From assembly GCA_007117945.1 (NCBI GenBank), contig SKTN01000278.1:1-14311 (forward strand): a stretch of DNA of 14,311 bases. The letters are read 5' to 3'. The notes beneath the pieces are model-generated. The model did not search any database, was not told the DNA's origin, and saw nothing but the letters and a program-made list of their open reading frames with translations. The position numbers were made by a program, and so were the translations under genes. Every line of letters begins with the position of its first letter. Positions within the stretch are counted from its first letter, which is position 1. This document shows, one piece after another, positions 7,379 through 13,844 of this stretch. The DNA comes from Nitriliruptoraceae bacterium (lineage in GTDB: Bacteria; Actinomycetota; Nitriliruptoria; Nitriliruptorales; Nitriliruptoraceae).

Positions 7379-8215
7379 TCACGTCGGGTCGAGCACACCG
7401 GTGAAGAAGTGCGTGAGCTCCTCAGCAACGACGTCGGGAGCGAAGACCCAGCCACCGTGACCGACACTGGGGATGCTGCGAACCGTCGCATCGGCCACGT
7501 GCCCGGCGACGTGGTCCACCCCGTTCACGAAGAACGGCACCGACGCGGCCCCGTGCAGGAGCAGCACCGGCACGGTGAGCGCAGCGAGTTCCGAAGGCTC
7601 CGTGGGCGTGGGTCCCGGGGCCTGCCCAGCCTGTCGGAACTCCTCGTGGTGGATCGGCATGGCCGGCGCTATGGCGTCGAAGACCTCGTCCGGGATCGCA
7701 GCGAACTGCTCGTCACTGATGATGCCGCTGGCCGCCTGCCAGGTCCGGGCGGCGTCCACGAGGCGACCCTCGTCCAGCAGCTGTCCCACCTCGTCGAGCG
7801 TCTGCTCGAAGCGTGTCCGATCCTGTTCGCTGGTCGCCTCGATGACCAGGGGTTCCCAGAGTCCGAGCGCACGGACCGCTGAGGTGCGTCGCGCAGCGCC
7901 AATGGCCAGCATCCCGCTCCACGAGCTGCCAACCAGCCCCACCTGCTCGCCGATGCTGTCGATGAACGCGACCACATCGCCGATCAGCCGTTGCGGCGAG
8001 TGATCCTGCTCATCGGCGTTCCGCGCGCGACTGCCCCGGTCCATCACGTAGCAGGTGAACTGCTCGGTGAGGTGGGGCGACATCGGCGCCCACTCGAACG
8101 TCCCGTCGGACGGGCTGGCGGGCGCGAACACCAGTGGCGGTCCCTGCCCCTCCACCCTCCCGACGATCGCGGTCCCGTCGTCAGCGACGGCGTGCTGCAG
8201 CGGTCGGTCGCTCAT
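7379..8215 (-). CDS. Alpha/beta-fold hydrolase
   Basis: A 278-residue cytosolic alpha/beta hydrolase. The strand-4/oxyanion region gives VMDRGSRARN (57-66). The nucleophile elbow is LVGSSWSG (94-101) with Ser98 as predicted nucleophile, one residue off the usual G-x-S-x-G because the final Gly is Ser100. The cap is roughly residues 125-205, strand VPVLLLHG is 215-222, and the catalytic His is His253 in VGHGG. The acid is not in the usual spot after LLLHG; this resembles relatives with the LLLHG..S.PFF pattern, so the acid must lie elsewhere. Substrate unknown. The ATG at 8215 has GGGAG seven bases upstream. It lies 139 bp before the SARP gene on the same strand, a neighbourhood seen with BTAD-type regulators, but the two may have separate promoters. 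Confidence 0.87.
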   Translation of the reverse strand: MSDRPLQHAVADDGTAIVGRVEGQGPPLVFAPASPSDGTFEWAPMSPHLTEQFTCYVMDRGSRARNADEQDHSPQRLIGDVVAFIDSIGEQVGLVGSSWSGMLAIGAARRTSAVRALGLWEPLVIEATSEQDRTRFEQTLDEVGQLLDEGRLVDAARTWQAASGIISDEQFAAIPDEVFDAIAPAMPIHHEEFRQAGQAPGPTPTEPSELAALTVPVLLLHGAASVPFFVNGVDHVAGHVADATVRSIPSVGHGGWVFAPDVVAEELTHFFTGVLDPT

Positions 8216-8234
8216 GCGTCTGCTCCCTCATCGA

Positions 8235-8248
8235 CACGTGGGAACGTG
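8235..8248. promoter_or_regulatory. Inverted repeat CACGT-N4-ACGTG upstream of the hydrolase
   Basis: A perfect 5-bp inverted repeat with a GGGA spacer ends about 20 bases before the hydrolase ATG, just upstream of its ribosome site. Position and symmetry suit a repressor operator, but the arms are short and no regulator can be named. Confidence 0.25.
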
Positions 8249-8348
8249 GCCACGGTCCTGTGGCTGCCAGCGCCACACTGAGGGCCCGCCATCGACGGGC
8301 GGCTCGTCCGCGGAGACCCCATACCGCTGGCGATCCGCCGAGTGACCC

Positions 8349-8376
8349 ACGATAACGATGCCACGGAACGCTGCAA
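8349..8376 (-). promoter_or_regulatory. Candidate promoter of the alpha/beta hydrolase
   Basis: On the minus strand TTGCAG (8371-8376) is followed after 16 bases by TATCGT (8349-8354), a fair match to a housekeeping sigma-70 type promoter in a locally less GC-rich patch. It would give a 5' leader of about 125 bases. No experimental or comparative support is available. Confidence 0.3.
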
Positions 8377-8638
8377 GACCCATGACGGTCGTGGAGAACG
8401 CCATCGGATGAGGGTGACCAGCGGCCACTGGCGTGCAGGTTGGGGAACTGGCCAGGGATGGAGGTGGGACGCGGTGCTTCGCCCCGGGTTCCGCGAGCGA
8501 CCGTCACGATGGCAGCAACACCCGCGGCAACGAACGACCACCTCTCCACGGGACGTGATGACGCCCTGCGGACCGTGCCCGCAGGACCCCCGTTGTGCGC
8601 AGGCTGTGGGCCCCGCGGTCGGTGTGTCGGCAGATCTC

Positions 8639-8667
8639 TTGACGCCGGGTCGTTGTCCGGCTTGAGT
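8639..8667 (+). promoter_or_regulatory. Candidate promoter of the acylase gene
   Basis: TTGACG (8639-8644) is followed after 17 bases by TTGAGT (8662-8667). The -35 is a good match and the -10 moderate. Transcription would begin near 8674 and give a leader of roughly 95 bases before the acylase start at 8768. Confidence 0.35.
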
Positions 8668-8767
8668 GCTGCTGCGCTGGGAGGCGCTGGACTGCGGCGG
8701 CGCGAACCGCGTGGTCCCGGTGGGAGGGCCGGACCGCGTCGGTGGTCCGGCGAGGGGAGCAGCGTCG

Positions 8768-11341
8768 ATGCCGTCGTATCCGTCCCGTGCAGATGGTTCG
8801 CTTGGTCGTGGGAGGATCGGAGGTCGTGGCGCGGCGCCAGCCACCCCGCAGCGCCGTGGTCCGGGGGCACGTCGGCTGGCGATCGCGTGCACGTTCGTCC
8901 TGCTCGTGGGCCTGCTGCCGTCACCGGGACTGGCGGCGCCCGCTGGGCCTGGTGCTGCGTCCAGCGATCGGGCCGCTCAAGGACCACCCGCGGGCCGCGG
9001 CCCCCTGGTGTACGACGCGGAGATCCGCCGCACCTCCTTCGGTCTCCCGCACATCACCGCGGACGATCACGGCGGCCTCGGGTTCGGGATCGGGTACGCC
9101 TTCGCCGAGGACAACCTGTGCGTCTTCGCCCGGCGGCTGCTGCAGGTCAACGCCGAGCAGTCCCGCTACCTCGGTGCGAGCGAGGCGAACGTCCGTAGCG
9201 ACCTGTTCCACCAGTGGCTGATCGACAGCGGCGTCGTGGATGGTCTGCTCGATGACAGCGACGGCCGCCTCGCCCCGTCGCCGGAGGCGCGCGCGCTGAC
9301 GCAGGGGTACGCCGCCGGCTACAGCAGCTACCTGCGGGAGACCGGAGTGGACGGGCTGTCCGACCCGACCTGCAGCGGTGCTGAGTGGGTGCGCGAGATC
9401 GAGGAGGTCGACGTCCTGCGGCACCAGTCGGTGTCGCTGCTCCGCGCGGGGCTGTCCAACTTCCAGGCGGCGATGCTCGCAGCGGCGCCGCCTGCCGTGG
9501 CCGGTGCGACGTCCGAGCCGGCTGCCGCGCCGGTGCCGACCGAGGACCCGGTCGCAGCGATCGCCCGGCAGCAGGCCGCCGGAGCGGCGGGCAGCAACGC
9601 CTACGCGCTCGGCAGCGAGGTCACCGTCGACGGCACCGGCATGGTCCTCGGCAACCCGCACTTCCCGTGGCAGGGGCACGATCGCTTCTACCAACTGCAC
9701 CTGACGATCCCCGGTGAACTGGATGTGATGGGCGCCGCACTGTTCGGCAACCCGATCGTCAACATCGGCCACACCGACGCGGTTGCCTGGAGCCACACGG
9801 TCTCCACCGCCCAGCGCTTCACGATCTACCGCCTCACGCTGGACCCGGAGGACCCGACCACCTACCTCGTGGACGGGGAACCCCGCGAGATGGTCGCCCG
9901 GGAGGTGACCGTCGAGGTGCCCGGTCCCGACGGGCACCTCGAAGAGCGCAGCCACACCTTCTACGAGACCGAGTTCGGCCCCGTCATCCAGACGGGCCAG
10001 CTGCCGTGGACCAACACCCTGGCCTTCGCCGTGCGTGACGTGAACGTCGACAACGGTCGCGCCGTGGACACCTGGCTGGACATGAACCGGGCCAGCTCCG
10101 TCGCCGAGCTCAGGGCCGCGTTGGACCGGTGGCAGGGCATCCCCTGGGTGAACACCATCGCCGCGGACGCCGAGGGCAACGCCTACTACGGCGACCACTC
10201 GGCGGTCCCCAACGTGTCGCCACAGCAGATGGCCAGCTGCGGGTTCCCGATCATGGACGGCTCACGTTCCGCCTGTGCCTGGGCGAGCGACACCGACGCG
10301 GCGGTACCGGGGATCTTCGGTCCGTCGAACCTGCCACAGCTGCAGCGTGGTGACTACGCGACCAACATGAACAACAGCCACTGGTTGTCGAACCCTGAGG
10401 CACCCCTGGAGGGGTTCTCGCCGATCATCGGCTCCGAGCGCACCGACATCGGGCTGCGCGCCCGGCTCGGCCTGGTCATGCTGCAGCAGCGGCTCGCCGG
10501 GGAGGACGACCTCGAGGGCACCGGGTTCAGCCTCGACCGTCTCCAGGACGTGATGTTCAACAACCGCAACCTCGGGGCGGAGTTGGTGCGCGACGACCTC
10601 GTCGCAGCCTGTCGCGAACGGCCGACCGTGACCGTCGGGGGCGCCGAGGTGGACCTGAGCGAGGCCTGCGACGTCCTGGCCGACTGGGATCTGCGGGTCG
10701 AACGTGACAGTCGCGGTGCCCACCTGTTCCGCGAGTTCGCCACCGCCGGTGGACTGCGCTTCGCGGTGCCCTTCGATCCGGCCGATCCGATCAACACCCC
10801 CAACACCCTGCACACGGGCGATGTCCGGGTGCTCGAGGCGCTGGGGACCGCCGTGCGGCGCCTGACCGCCGCGAACATCCCCTTGGACGCCAGGTGGGGG
10901 GACGTGCAGTACGTGGTGCGGGGCGATGAACGCATCGAGATCCACGGTGGCGCCGGTGGCCAGGGCATCTTCAACGTGATCAGCTCCGTGGGCCTGCAGC
11001 CGAACCTCGGCTACCCCGAGGTCGTGGCCGGCGCCAGCTTCGTGCTGGCCGCGGAGCTGACCCCTGACGGACCGCGCAGTCGCGCCCTGCTGACCTACTC
11101 GCAGTCCAGCGACCCGACCTCGCCGCACTTCGCCGATCAGACCCGGCGCTACGCCGACAAGGCGTGGGTGGAACTACCCTTCACCGAGGCGCAGATCCTC
11201 GCCGACCCGGCGTTGTCCACGACCAGGGTGCGGCTGAGCCAGGACGACTGCCGCCGCGGCGGCTGGCGGGCGTTCGAGCGACCGGCCTTCGACAACCAGG
11301 GTGCCTGCGTCCGCTGGTTCGCGACCCGCGAGGGGGCCTGA
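8768..11341 (+). CDS. Secreted penicillin/aculeacin/AHL acylase-type Ntn hydrolase
   Basis: An 857-residue precursor of an N-terminal nucleophile amidohydrolase that cleaves acyl chains from amides such as acyl-homoserine lactones, lipopeptides or penicillins. An Arg-rich N-terminus leads into a hydrophobic segment (about 37-50) and an Ala-rich cleavage region (GLAAPA), so export is expected. The alpha-chain begins near RRTSFGLPHITADD (87-100). After an Ala/Pro-rich spacer, autocleavage is predicted before Ser276 in GSNAYALG, the beta-chain Ser1. Counting from it, the His in GNPHFPW is His23, as in PvdQ and aculeacin acylase. NMNNSHW (533-539) probably supplies the catalytic Asn. The length slightly exceeds the roughly 760-790 residues of well-known relatives. 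The ATG at 8768 is chosen over GTG 8666 because GGGGAG precedes it by eight bases. Substrate preference (long-chain AHL, lipopeptide or other) cannot be read from sequence. Confidence 0.93.
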   Translation: MPSYPSRADGSLGRGRIGGRGAAPATPQRRGPGARRLAIACTFVLLVGLLPSPGLAAPAGPGAASSDRAAQGPPAGRGPLVYDAEIRRTSFGLPHITADDHGGLGFGIGYAFAEDNLCVFARRLLQVNAEQSRYLGASEANVRSDLFHQWLIDSGVVDGLLDDSDGRLAPSPEARALTQGYAAGYSSYLRETGVDGLSDPTCSGAEWVREIEEVDVLRHQSVSLLRAGLSNFQAAMLAAAPPAVAGATSEPAAAPVPTEDPVAAIARQQAAGAAGSNAYALGSEVTVDGTGMVLGNPHFPWQGHDRFYQLHLTIPGELDVMGAALFGNPIVNIGHTDAVAWSHTVSTAQRFTIYRLTLDPEDPTTYLVDGEPREMVAREVTVEVPGPDGHLEERSHTFYETEFGPVIQTGQLPWTNTLAFAVRDVNVDNGRAVDTWLDMNRASSVAELRAALDRWQGIPWVNTIAADAEGNAYYGDHSAVPNVSPQQMASCGFPIMDGSRSACAWASDTDAAVPGIFGPSNLPQLQRGDYATNMNNSHWLSNPEAPLEGFSPIIGSERTDIGLRARLGLVMLQQRLAGEDDLEGTGFSLDRLQDVMFNNRNLGAELVRDDLVAACRERPTVTVGGAEVDLSEACDVLADWDLRVERDSRGAHLFREFATAGGLRFAVPFDPADPINTPNTLHTGDVRVLEALGTAVRRLTAANIPLDARWGDVQYVVRGDERIEIHGGAGGQGIFNVISSVGLQPNLGYPEVVAGASFVLAAELTPDGPRSRALLTYSQSSDPTSPHFADQTRRYADKAWVELPFTEAQILADPALSTTRVRLSQDDCRRGGWRAFERPAFDNQGACVRWFATREGA

Positions 11342-11378
11342 GCACCGCACTGGTGGCGTAGGGCCGCTACCGTGGTGC
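11342..11378 (+). terminator. Hairpin directly after the acylase stop
   Basis: GCACCGC (11342-11348) can pair with GTGGTGC (11372-11378), including one G-U pair. The intervening sequence contains an inner GTAG-N5-CTAC hairpin. It starts right after the stop codon. There is no T-tract, so termination activity is uncertain. Confidence 0.3.
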
Positions 11379-11532
11379 GCACCAGAGCTGCCCACACCGT
11401 GCCCCCGGCGCGGTCGCGGATCCGCGGTCCCTGGACCCCTTCGTCGCGCTCGCCGACGTCCATCACATCGTCCACCCGGCGCGGCGCGACCGCCCTTCAG
11501 GGACCGATGCGGGACCGGCCGGCGCCACCCTC

Positions 11533-11569
11533 CGGAACGGGTGGACGCGGTGACACCGACCCGGTTCCG
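11533..11569 (+). terminator. Long hairpin with 10 paired bases, probable acylase terminator
   Basis: CGGAACGGGT (11533-11542) pairs with ACCCGGTTCCG (11559-11569) with a single bulged G, closing a 16-base loop. Downstream on the plus strand the sequence turns T-rich (GGTTGTTG). It is the strongest stem in the gap and lies about 190 bases after the acylase stop. Confidence 0.4.
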
Positions 11570-11579
11570 CGACGGTTGT

Positions 11580-11598
11580 TGCCGGGGCTGACCCGGCA
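11580..11598. terminator. 7-bp perfect hairpin in the convergent gap
   Basis: TGCCGGG (11580-11586) and CCCGGCA (11592-11598) pair around the loop GCTGA. It could end transcripts from either side, being about 90 bases past the dioxygenase stop and about 240 past the acylase stop. No T-tract follows it. Confidence 0.35.
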
Positions 11599-11672
11599 GG
11601 AAGCGTGCGGCCACCGACCCGTCGGCCTGGCGATACGCCTGAGCCGTGCGTGGCAGGGCGAAGGGCGATGAT

Positions 11673-11686
11673 CGGACGACCGTCCG
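11673..11686 (-). terminator. Short hairpin abutting the dioxygenase stop codon
   Basis: On the minus strand the TGA stop is immediately followed by CGGAC-GGTC-GTCCG and then ATCATCG. The stem is only five pairs with a tetraloop, so it is a weak terminator or 3'-end-stabilising structure at best. Confidence 0.25.
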
Positions 11687-13498
11687 TCAACGTCTCGACG
11701 CGCGCACGCTCGTCCGATTCCAGGGGGCGAACGCGTTGTCGACCCCCCGCAGCGCGGGTTCGAGTTCCGGTGCGTGTCGGAGCAGCACCGTGCGCATGTC
11801 GTTCGCGGCTATCCAGTCCATCCCGGCCTGTGTGTAGACCTCGGGCCGGAAGTCGGTGGTAAAGAACCGATCGCTCTTCAGCCGCCGGGACGCCATCAGC
11901 ACGAAGATGCGGAACGCCGTGTCGCTGAAGCCGAACCCTCGCGGCGGCTGCTCCGCGTACATGCCGACGACCGTGTCCACGCGGTCGATGTCGTCGTCGT
12001 AGAGGCGGCGCAGGTCCTCACGCAGCTCGGGGTCGTCGGTCAGCTCCTCGAACGATGCACATGGCGGGAGGTGCAGCAGTTGTCGGAAGCGGTTGTAACG
12101 CGGCACACCCCGCTCCCGCGTCCGCAGGACGTCGATGGCAGCGAGATCGATCAGGGTGCCGTCGTGCAGGGCCAGCTGACGTAAGGAGTTCGGATAGTTG
12201 CGCAGGGTGATGGCCCCGGGGTGGGCCACACCGAAGGAGTACAGCAGATCAGCGAACCCGTGGTCGGCGACCAGTGCGTGGGTGTTCGCCTCTGCGATGT
12301 CGTCGAATGCGCACTCCCGGGTGAGCTGGTCATCGGCGATCTGCCGCAGGCGATAGTCATCGGGCACCAACGGGTGCATCCGATAGACCGCGACGAACTC
12401 CTCCGTGATCGCGTACGGCACCGCATGGTGGTCCGTGGCCGAACCGGGGATGCCAACGGCGAGATCGCTGTCGGTGTACCGATCGACGAGCGCATGCAGA
12501 CGCTCACCGGCGAGCCCCCACCAGTTCGCGCGCATACCGATCTGCAGCGTCGGGTGGCCGAGGATGCCGGGGGTCCACTCGACGGTGTGGATCTTCGCGA
12601 TCAGCGCGGCGTTGATGAGGCGGGCGTGATCGTAGAGTTCGTCATCGGACCACCCCGGGTACTCCGACCGGAGCCGGTCACAGATGGCGTTGTGCTCGCG
12701 CATGAACAGGATGTGCAGGAGCGCCAAGCCGGCCCACCATCCGTCGATACCGCCGGGGAACGCGCTCAACTGCGCTGGATCGATCGGCAGCAGGCCACGC
12801 TCGTCGAGCCGGACCTTGCCATCCGCACCACTTCGCAGCATGCGCTCGAACTCGGGTGTGCTCCCGTAGAGCTGCGAGGCGTCCCACCAGTGCGTCTCGT
12901 GGTTGATGAAGGTTGGCGGGGCGCCCTCGACGGCGGGTCCGTCCATCGCCGTGCGGGAGAGCAACATGGGATCCTGCGGCCAGTCGTCCTCGGGCGACAG
13001 GTCCAGGCGCCACGGATCGTCGTTCCGGGGATCACCGTGACGGAACCAGTCCCGGATCTGGAACTGGATCCACGCGGCGGCCAGGACGTTGAGCGTGTCG
13101 GCCGGGATGAACTCCCGGCGCGCCATCAGCGTTCGACTGACCTCGCGAGGGCTCGGGGCGAGCAGCCGGTCGTCGGACTCAGGCCAGGTCTCCTCGATCG
13201 GCACGTTGCGGCCGAACACCTGGCCGACCATGCCCATCGTCGGATCCGCGGGGTCGTTGCCGCTGCCATCGATCGTGCGTGCCGGCGGCGCGGCGTCGCC
13301 CGGTGTGGAGACCCCACGGGCGATCGGGTCGTACAGGTTGCGCTCCCGCAACCGCTCGCGGAGTCCTATCAGCGTCACCAACCCGAGCGGCACGGGAAGT
13401 CGGTCCCATCCGACGCGCCGGTCGATAGCACCGGCCGTCCCGCTCAGCACCCGTCGCAGCAGTCTGCCCATCAGACTCTCGTTCCGTTGCTCCCACAT
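11687..13498 (-). CDS. Fatty-acid alpha-dioxygenase-type haem protein with distal His replaced by Arg
   Basis: A 603-residue member of the peroxidase-cyclooxygenase haem superfamily, closest in pattern to plant alpha-dioxygenases, which convert fatty acids to 2-hydroperoxides that lose CO2 to give aldehydes one carbon shorter. Family blocks are present in order: RLPVPLGL (33-40), FGRNVP (95-100), AAWIQFQIRDWF (141-152), THWWDASQLYGS (202-213), MREHNAICD (266-274), AKIHTVEWT (301-309), GMRANWWGL (321-329), EEFVAVYRMH (366-375), RERGVPRYN (461-469), ASRRLKSDRFFTT (536-548). Tyr372 is the expected radical Tyr, His375 the proximal haem ligand, and His304 and Thr309 match carboxylate-binding positions. 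At the distal His position, four residues after Gln145, there is Arg149 (codon 13052-13054). Length fits the family (about 600-640). An alternative ATG at 13471 has a weak GAGAG site. Leu439 uses a TTA codon. Expected to be cytosolic or membrane-associated; no signal peptide is apparent. Confidence 0.9.
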   Translation of the reverse strand: MWEQRNESLMGRLLRRVLSGTAGAIDRRVGWDRLPVPLGLVTLIGLRERLRERNLYDPIARGVSTPGDAAPPARTIDGSGNDPADPTMGMVGQVFGRNVPIEETWPESDDRLLAPSPREVSRTLMARREFIPADTLNVLAAAWIQFQIRDWFRHGDPRNDDPWRLDLSPEDDWPQDPMLLSRTAMDGPAVEGAPPTFINHETHWWDASQLYGSTPEFERMLRSGADGKVRLDERGLLPIDPAQLSAFPGGIDGWWAGLALLHILFMREHNAICDRLRSEYPGWSDDELYDHARLINAALIAKIHTVEWTPGILGHPTLQIGMRANWWGLAGERLHALVDRYTDSDLAVGIPGSATDHHAVPYAITEEFVAVYRMHPLVPDDYRLRQIADDQLTRECAFDDIAEANTHALVADHGFADLLYSFGVAHPGAITLRNYPNSLRQLALHDGTLIDLAAIDVLRTRERGVPRYNRFRQLLHLPPCASFEELTDDPELREDLRRLYDDDIDRVDTVVGMYAEQPPRGFGFSDTAFRIFVLMASRRLKSDRFFTTDFRPEVYTQAGMDWIAANDMRTVLLRHAPELEPALRGVDNAFAPWNRTSVRASRR

Positions 13499-13525
13499 CG
13501 GTCCGGGCGGCGCGAGCCGCGTTCC

Positions 13526-13555
13526 ACCCTACGCATGCTTCGCCGGGAGGGTCAA
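13526..13555 (-). promoter_or_regulatory. Candidate promoter of the dioxygenase gene
   Basis: On the minus strand TTGACC (13550-13555) is followed after 18 bases by TAGGGT (13526-13531). The -35 matches five of six consensus bases and the -10 is a form common in high-GC actinobacteria. Transcription would begin around 13519, giving a leader of about 20 bases to ATG 13498 or about 48 bases to ATG 13471. Confidence 0.45.
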
Positions 13556-13799
13556 CGGGAGCTCAGGTGCAGCACGCGGACCCCGCTCGCCGGGACCGAT
13601 GCAGGGCCTGGGAGCTGCGGGAGGGCATCGCGCCGCGTTGACGGGCGCTCCATCGCGTGCACCGAGACGCCCGGCGCAACGTCGCCGACCCTCGACGGGC
13701 GCTTGGCCCGATCGGCGCCCGTAGCCGTGGAGCTGCCGGGATAGGTGGCGTGCGGACCAGTGCCCCGTCGGATCGCGGTCACCAGTACGTCGCTCCGAA

Positions 13800-13816
13800 G
13801 ACCCTGAAGGGGGGTC
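13800..13816 (-). terminator. Hairpin downstream of mreB
   Basis: Reading the minus strand, GACCC and GGGTC pair around CCCTTCA and are followed by TTCGG, 28 bases after the mreB stop codon. It is a modest stem without a full U-tract, but its position suits a terminator separating mreB from the dioxygenase gene. Confidence 0.35.
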
Positions 13817-13844
13817 GAAACTGCCGCGCCTGGATGGTGCCCGT

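Larger units (their letters stand above)
8216..8767. other. 552-bp divergent intergenic region
   Basis: This gap separates the minus-strand hydrolase from the plus-strand acylase. No gene is supported: open frames here (for example minus 8228-8428 and plus 8440-9198) have relaxed third-position GC, no ribosome site and no recognisable domain. It holds one promoter candidate per direction and an inverted repeat close to the hydrolase start, listed separately. Confidence 0.55.
11342..11686. other. Convergent intergenic region (345 bp)
   Basis: This stretch lies between two genes that run towards each other, the acylase on plus and the dioxygenase on minus. No coding sequence is supported. It is rich in inverted repeats: those at 11342-11378, 11533-11569, 11580-11598 and 11673-11686, plus a 12-bp palindrome CGCGGATCCGCG at 11415-11426. 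This fits a region where two transcripts end. Confidence 0.6.
13499..13844. other. Intergenic region between mreB and the dioxygenase gene (346 bp)
   Basis: Both flanking genes are on the minus strand. No coding sequence is supported; overlapping open frames are shifted readings of mreB. It contains a terminator-like hairpin just after mreB and a promoter candidate just before the dioxygenase. The dioxygenase is therefore probably transcribed independently of mreB. The middle part (about 13560-13795) shows nothing I can interpret. Confidence 0.55.

Noticed and set aside
6082..7404. Plus-strand open frame of about 440 residues antisense to the SARP N-terminus
   Set aside because: Same reason: a mirror frame over the well-supported NTPase, BTAD and wHTH parts.
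8228..8428. Possible small minus-strand gene of 66 residues just upstream of the hydrolase
   Set aside because: No ribosome site at either ATG, relaxed third-position GC compared with the real genes, and it covers the likely hydrolase promoter.
8666..8767. N-terminal extension of the acylase from a GTG at 8666
   Set aside because: The ATG at 8768 has a good ribosome site and already provides a long N-region before the hydrophobic segment; 8666 lies within the candidate -10 box.
8440..9198. Plus-strand frame with a Cys-rich stretch (CAGCGPRGRC) before the acylase
   Set aside because: It briefly resembled a zinc or thioesterase-type motif, but codon bias is weak and the second half overlaps the acylase in the wrong frame.
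8921..10198. Minus-strand open frame of about 425 residues antisense to the acylase
   Set aside because: The acylase on the plus strand has complete catalytic motifs, signal-like sequence and ribosome site; the antisense translation has no family signature.
11415..11426. 12-bp palindrome CGCGGATCCGCG as an operator or recombination site
   Set aside because: It is isolated in a convergent, promoter-free gap and is within what chance gives at this GC content, so it is only mentioned as part of the gap description.
12221..13744. Plus-strand open frame of about 500 residues antisense to the dioxygenase
   Set aside because: It is the mirror of conserved alpha-dioxygenase blocks and runs on into the intergenic region in a low-complexity Arg-rich tail.
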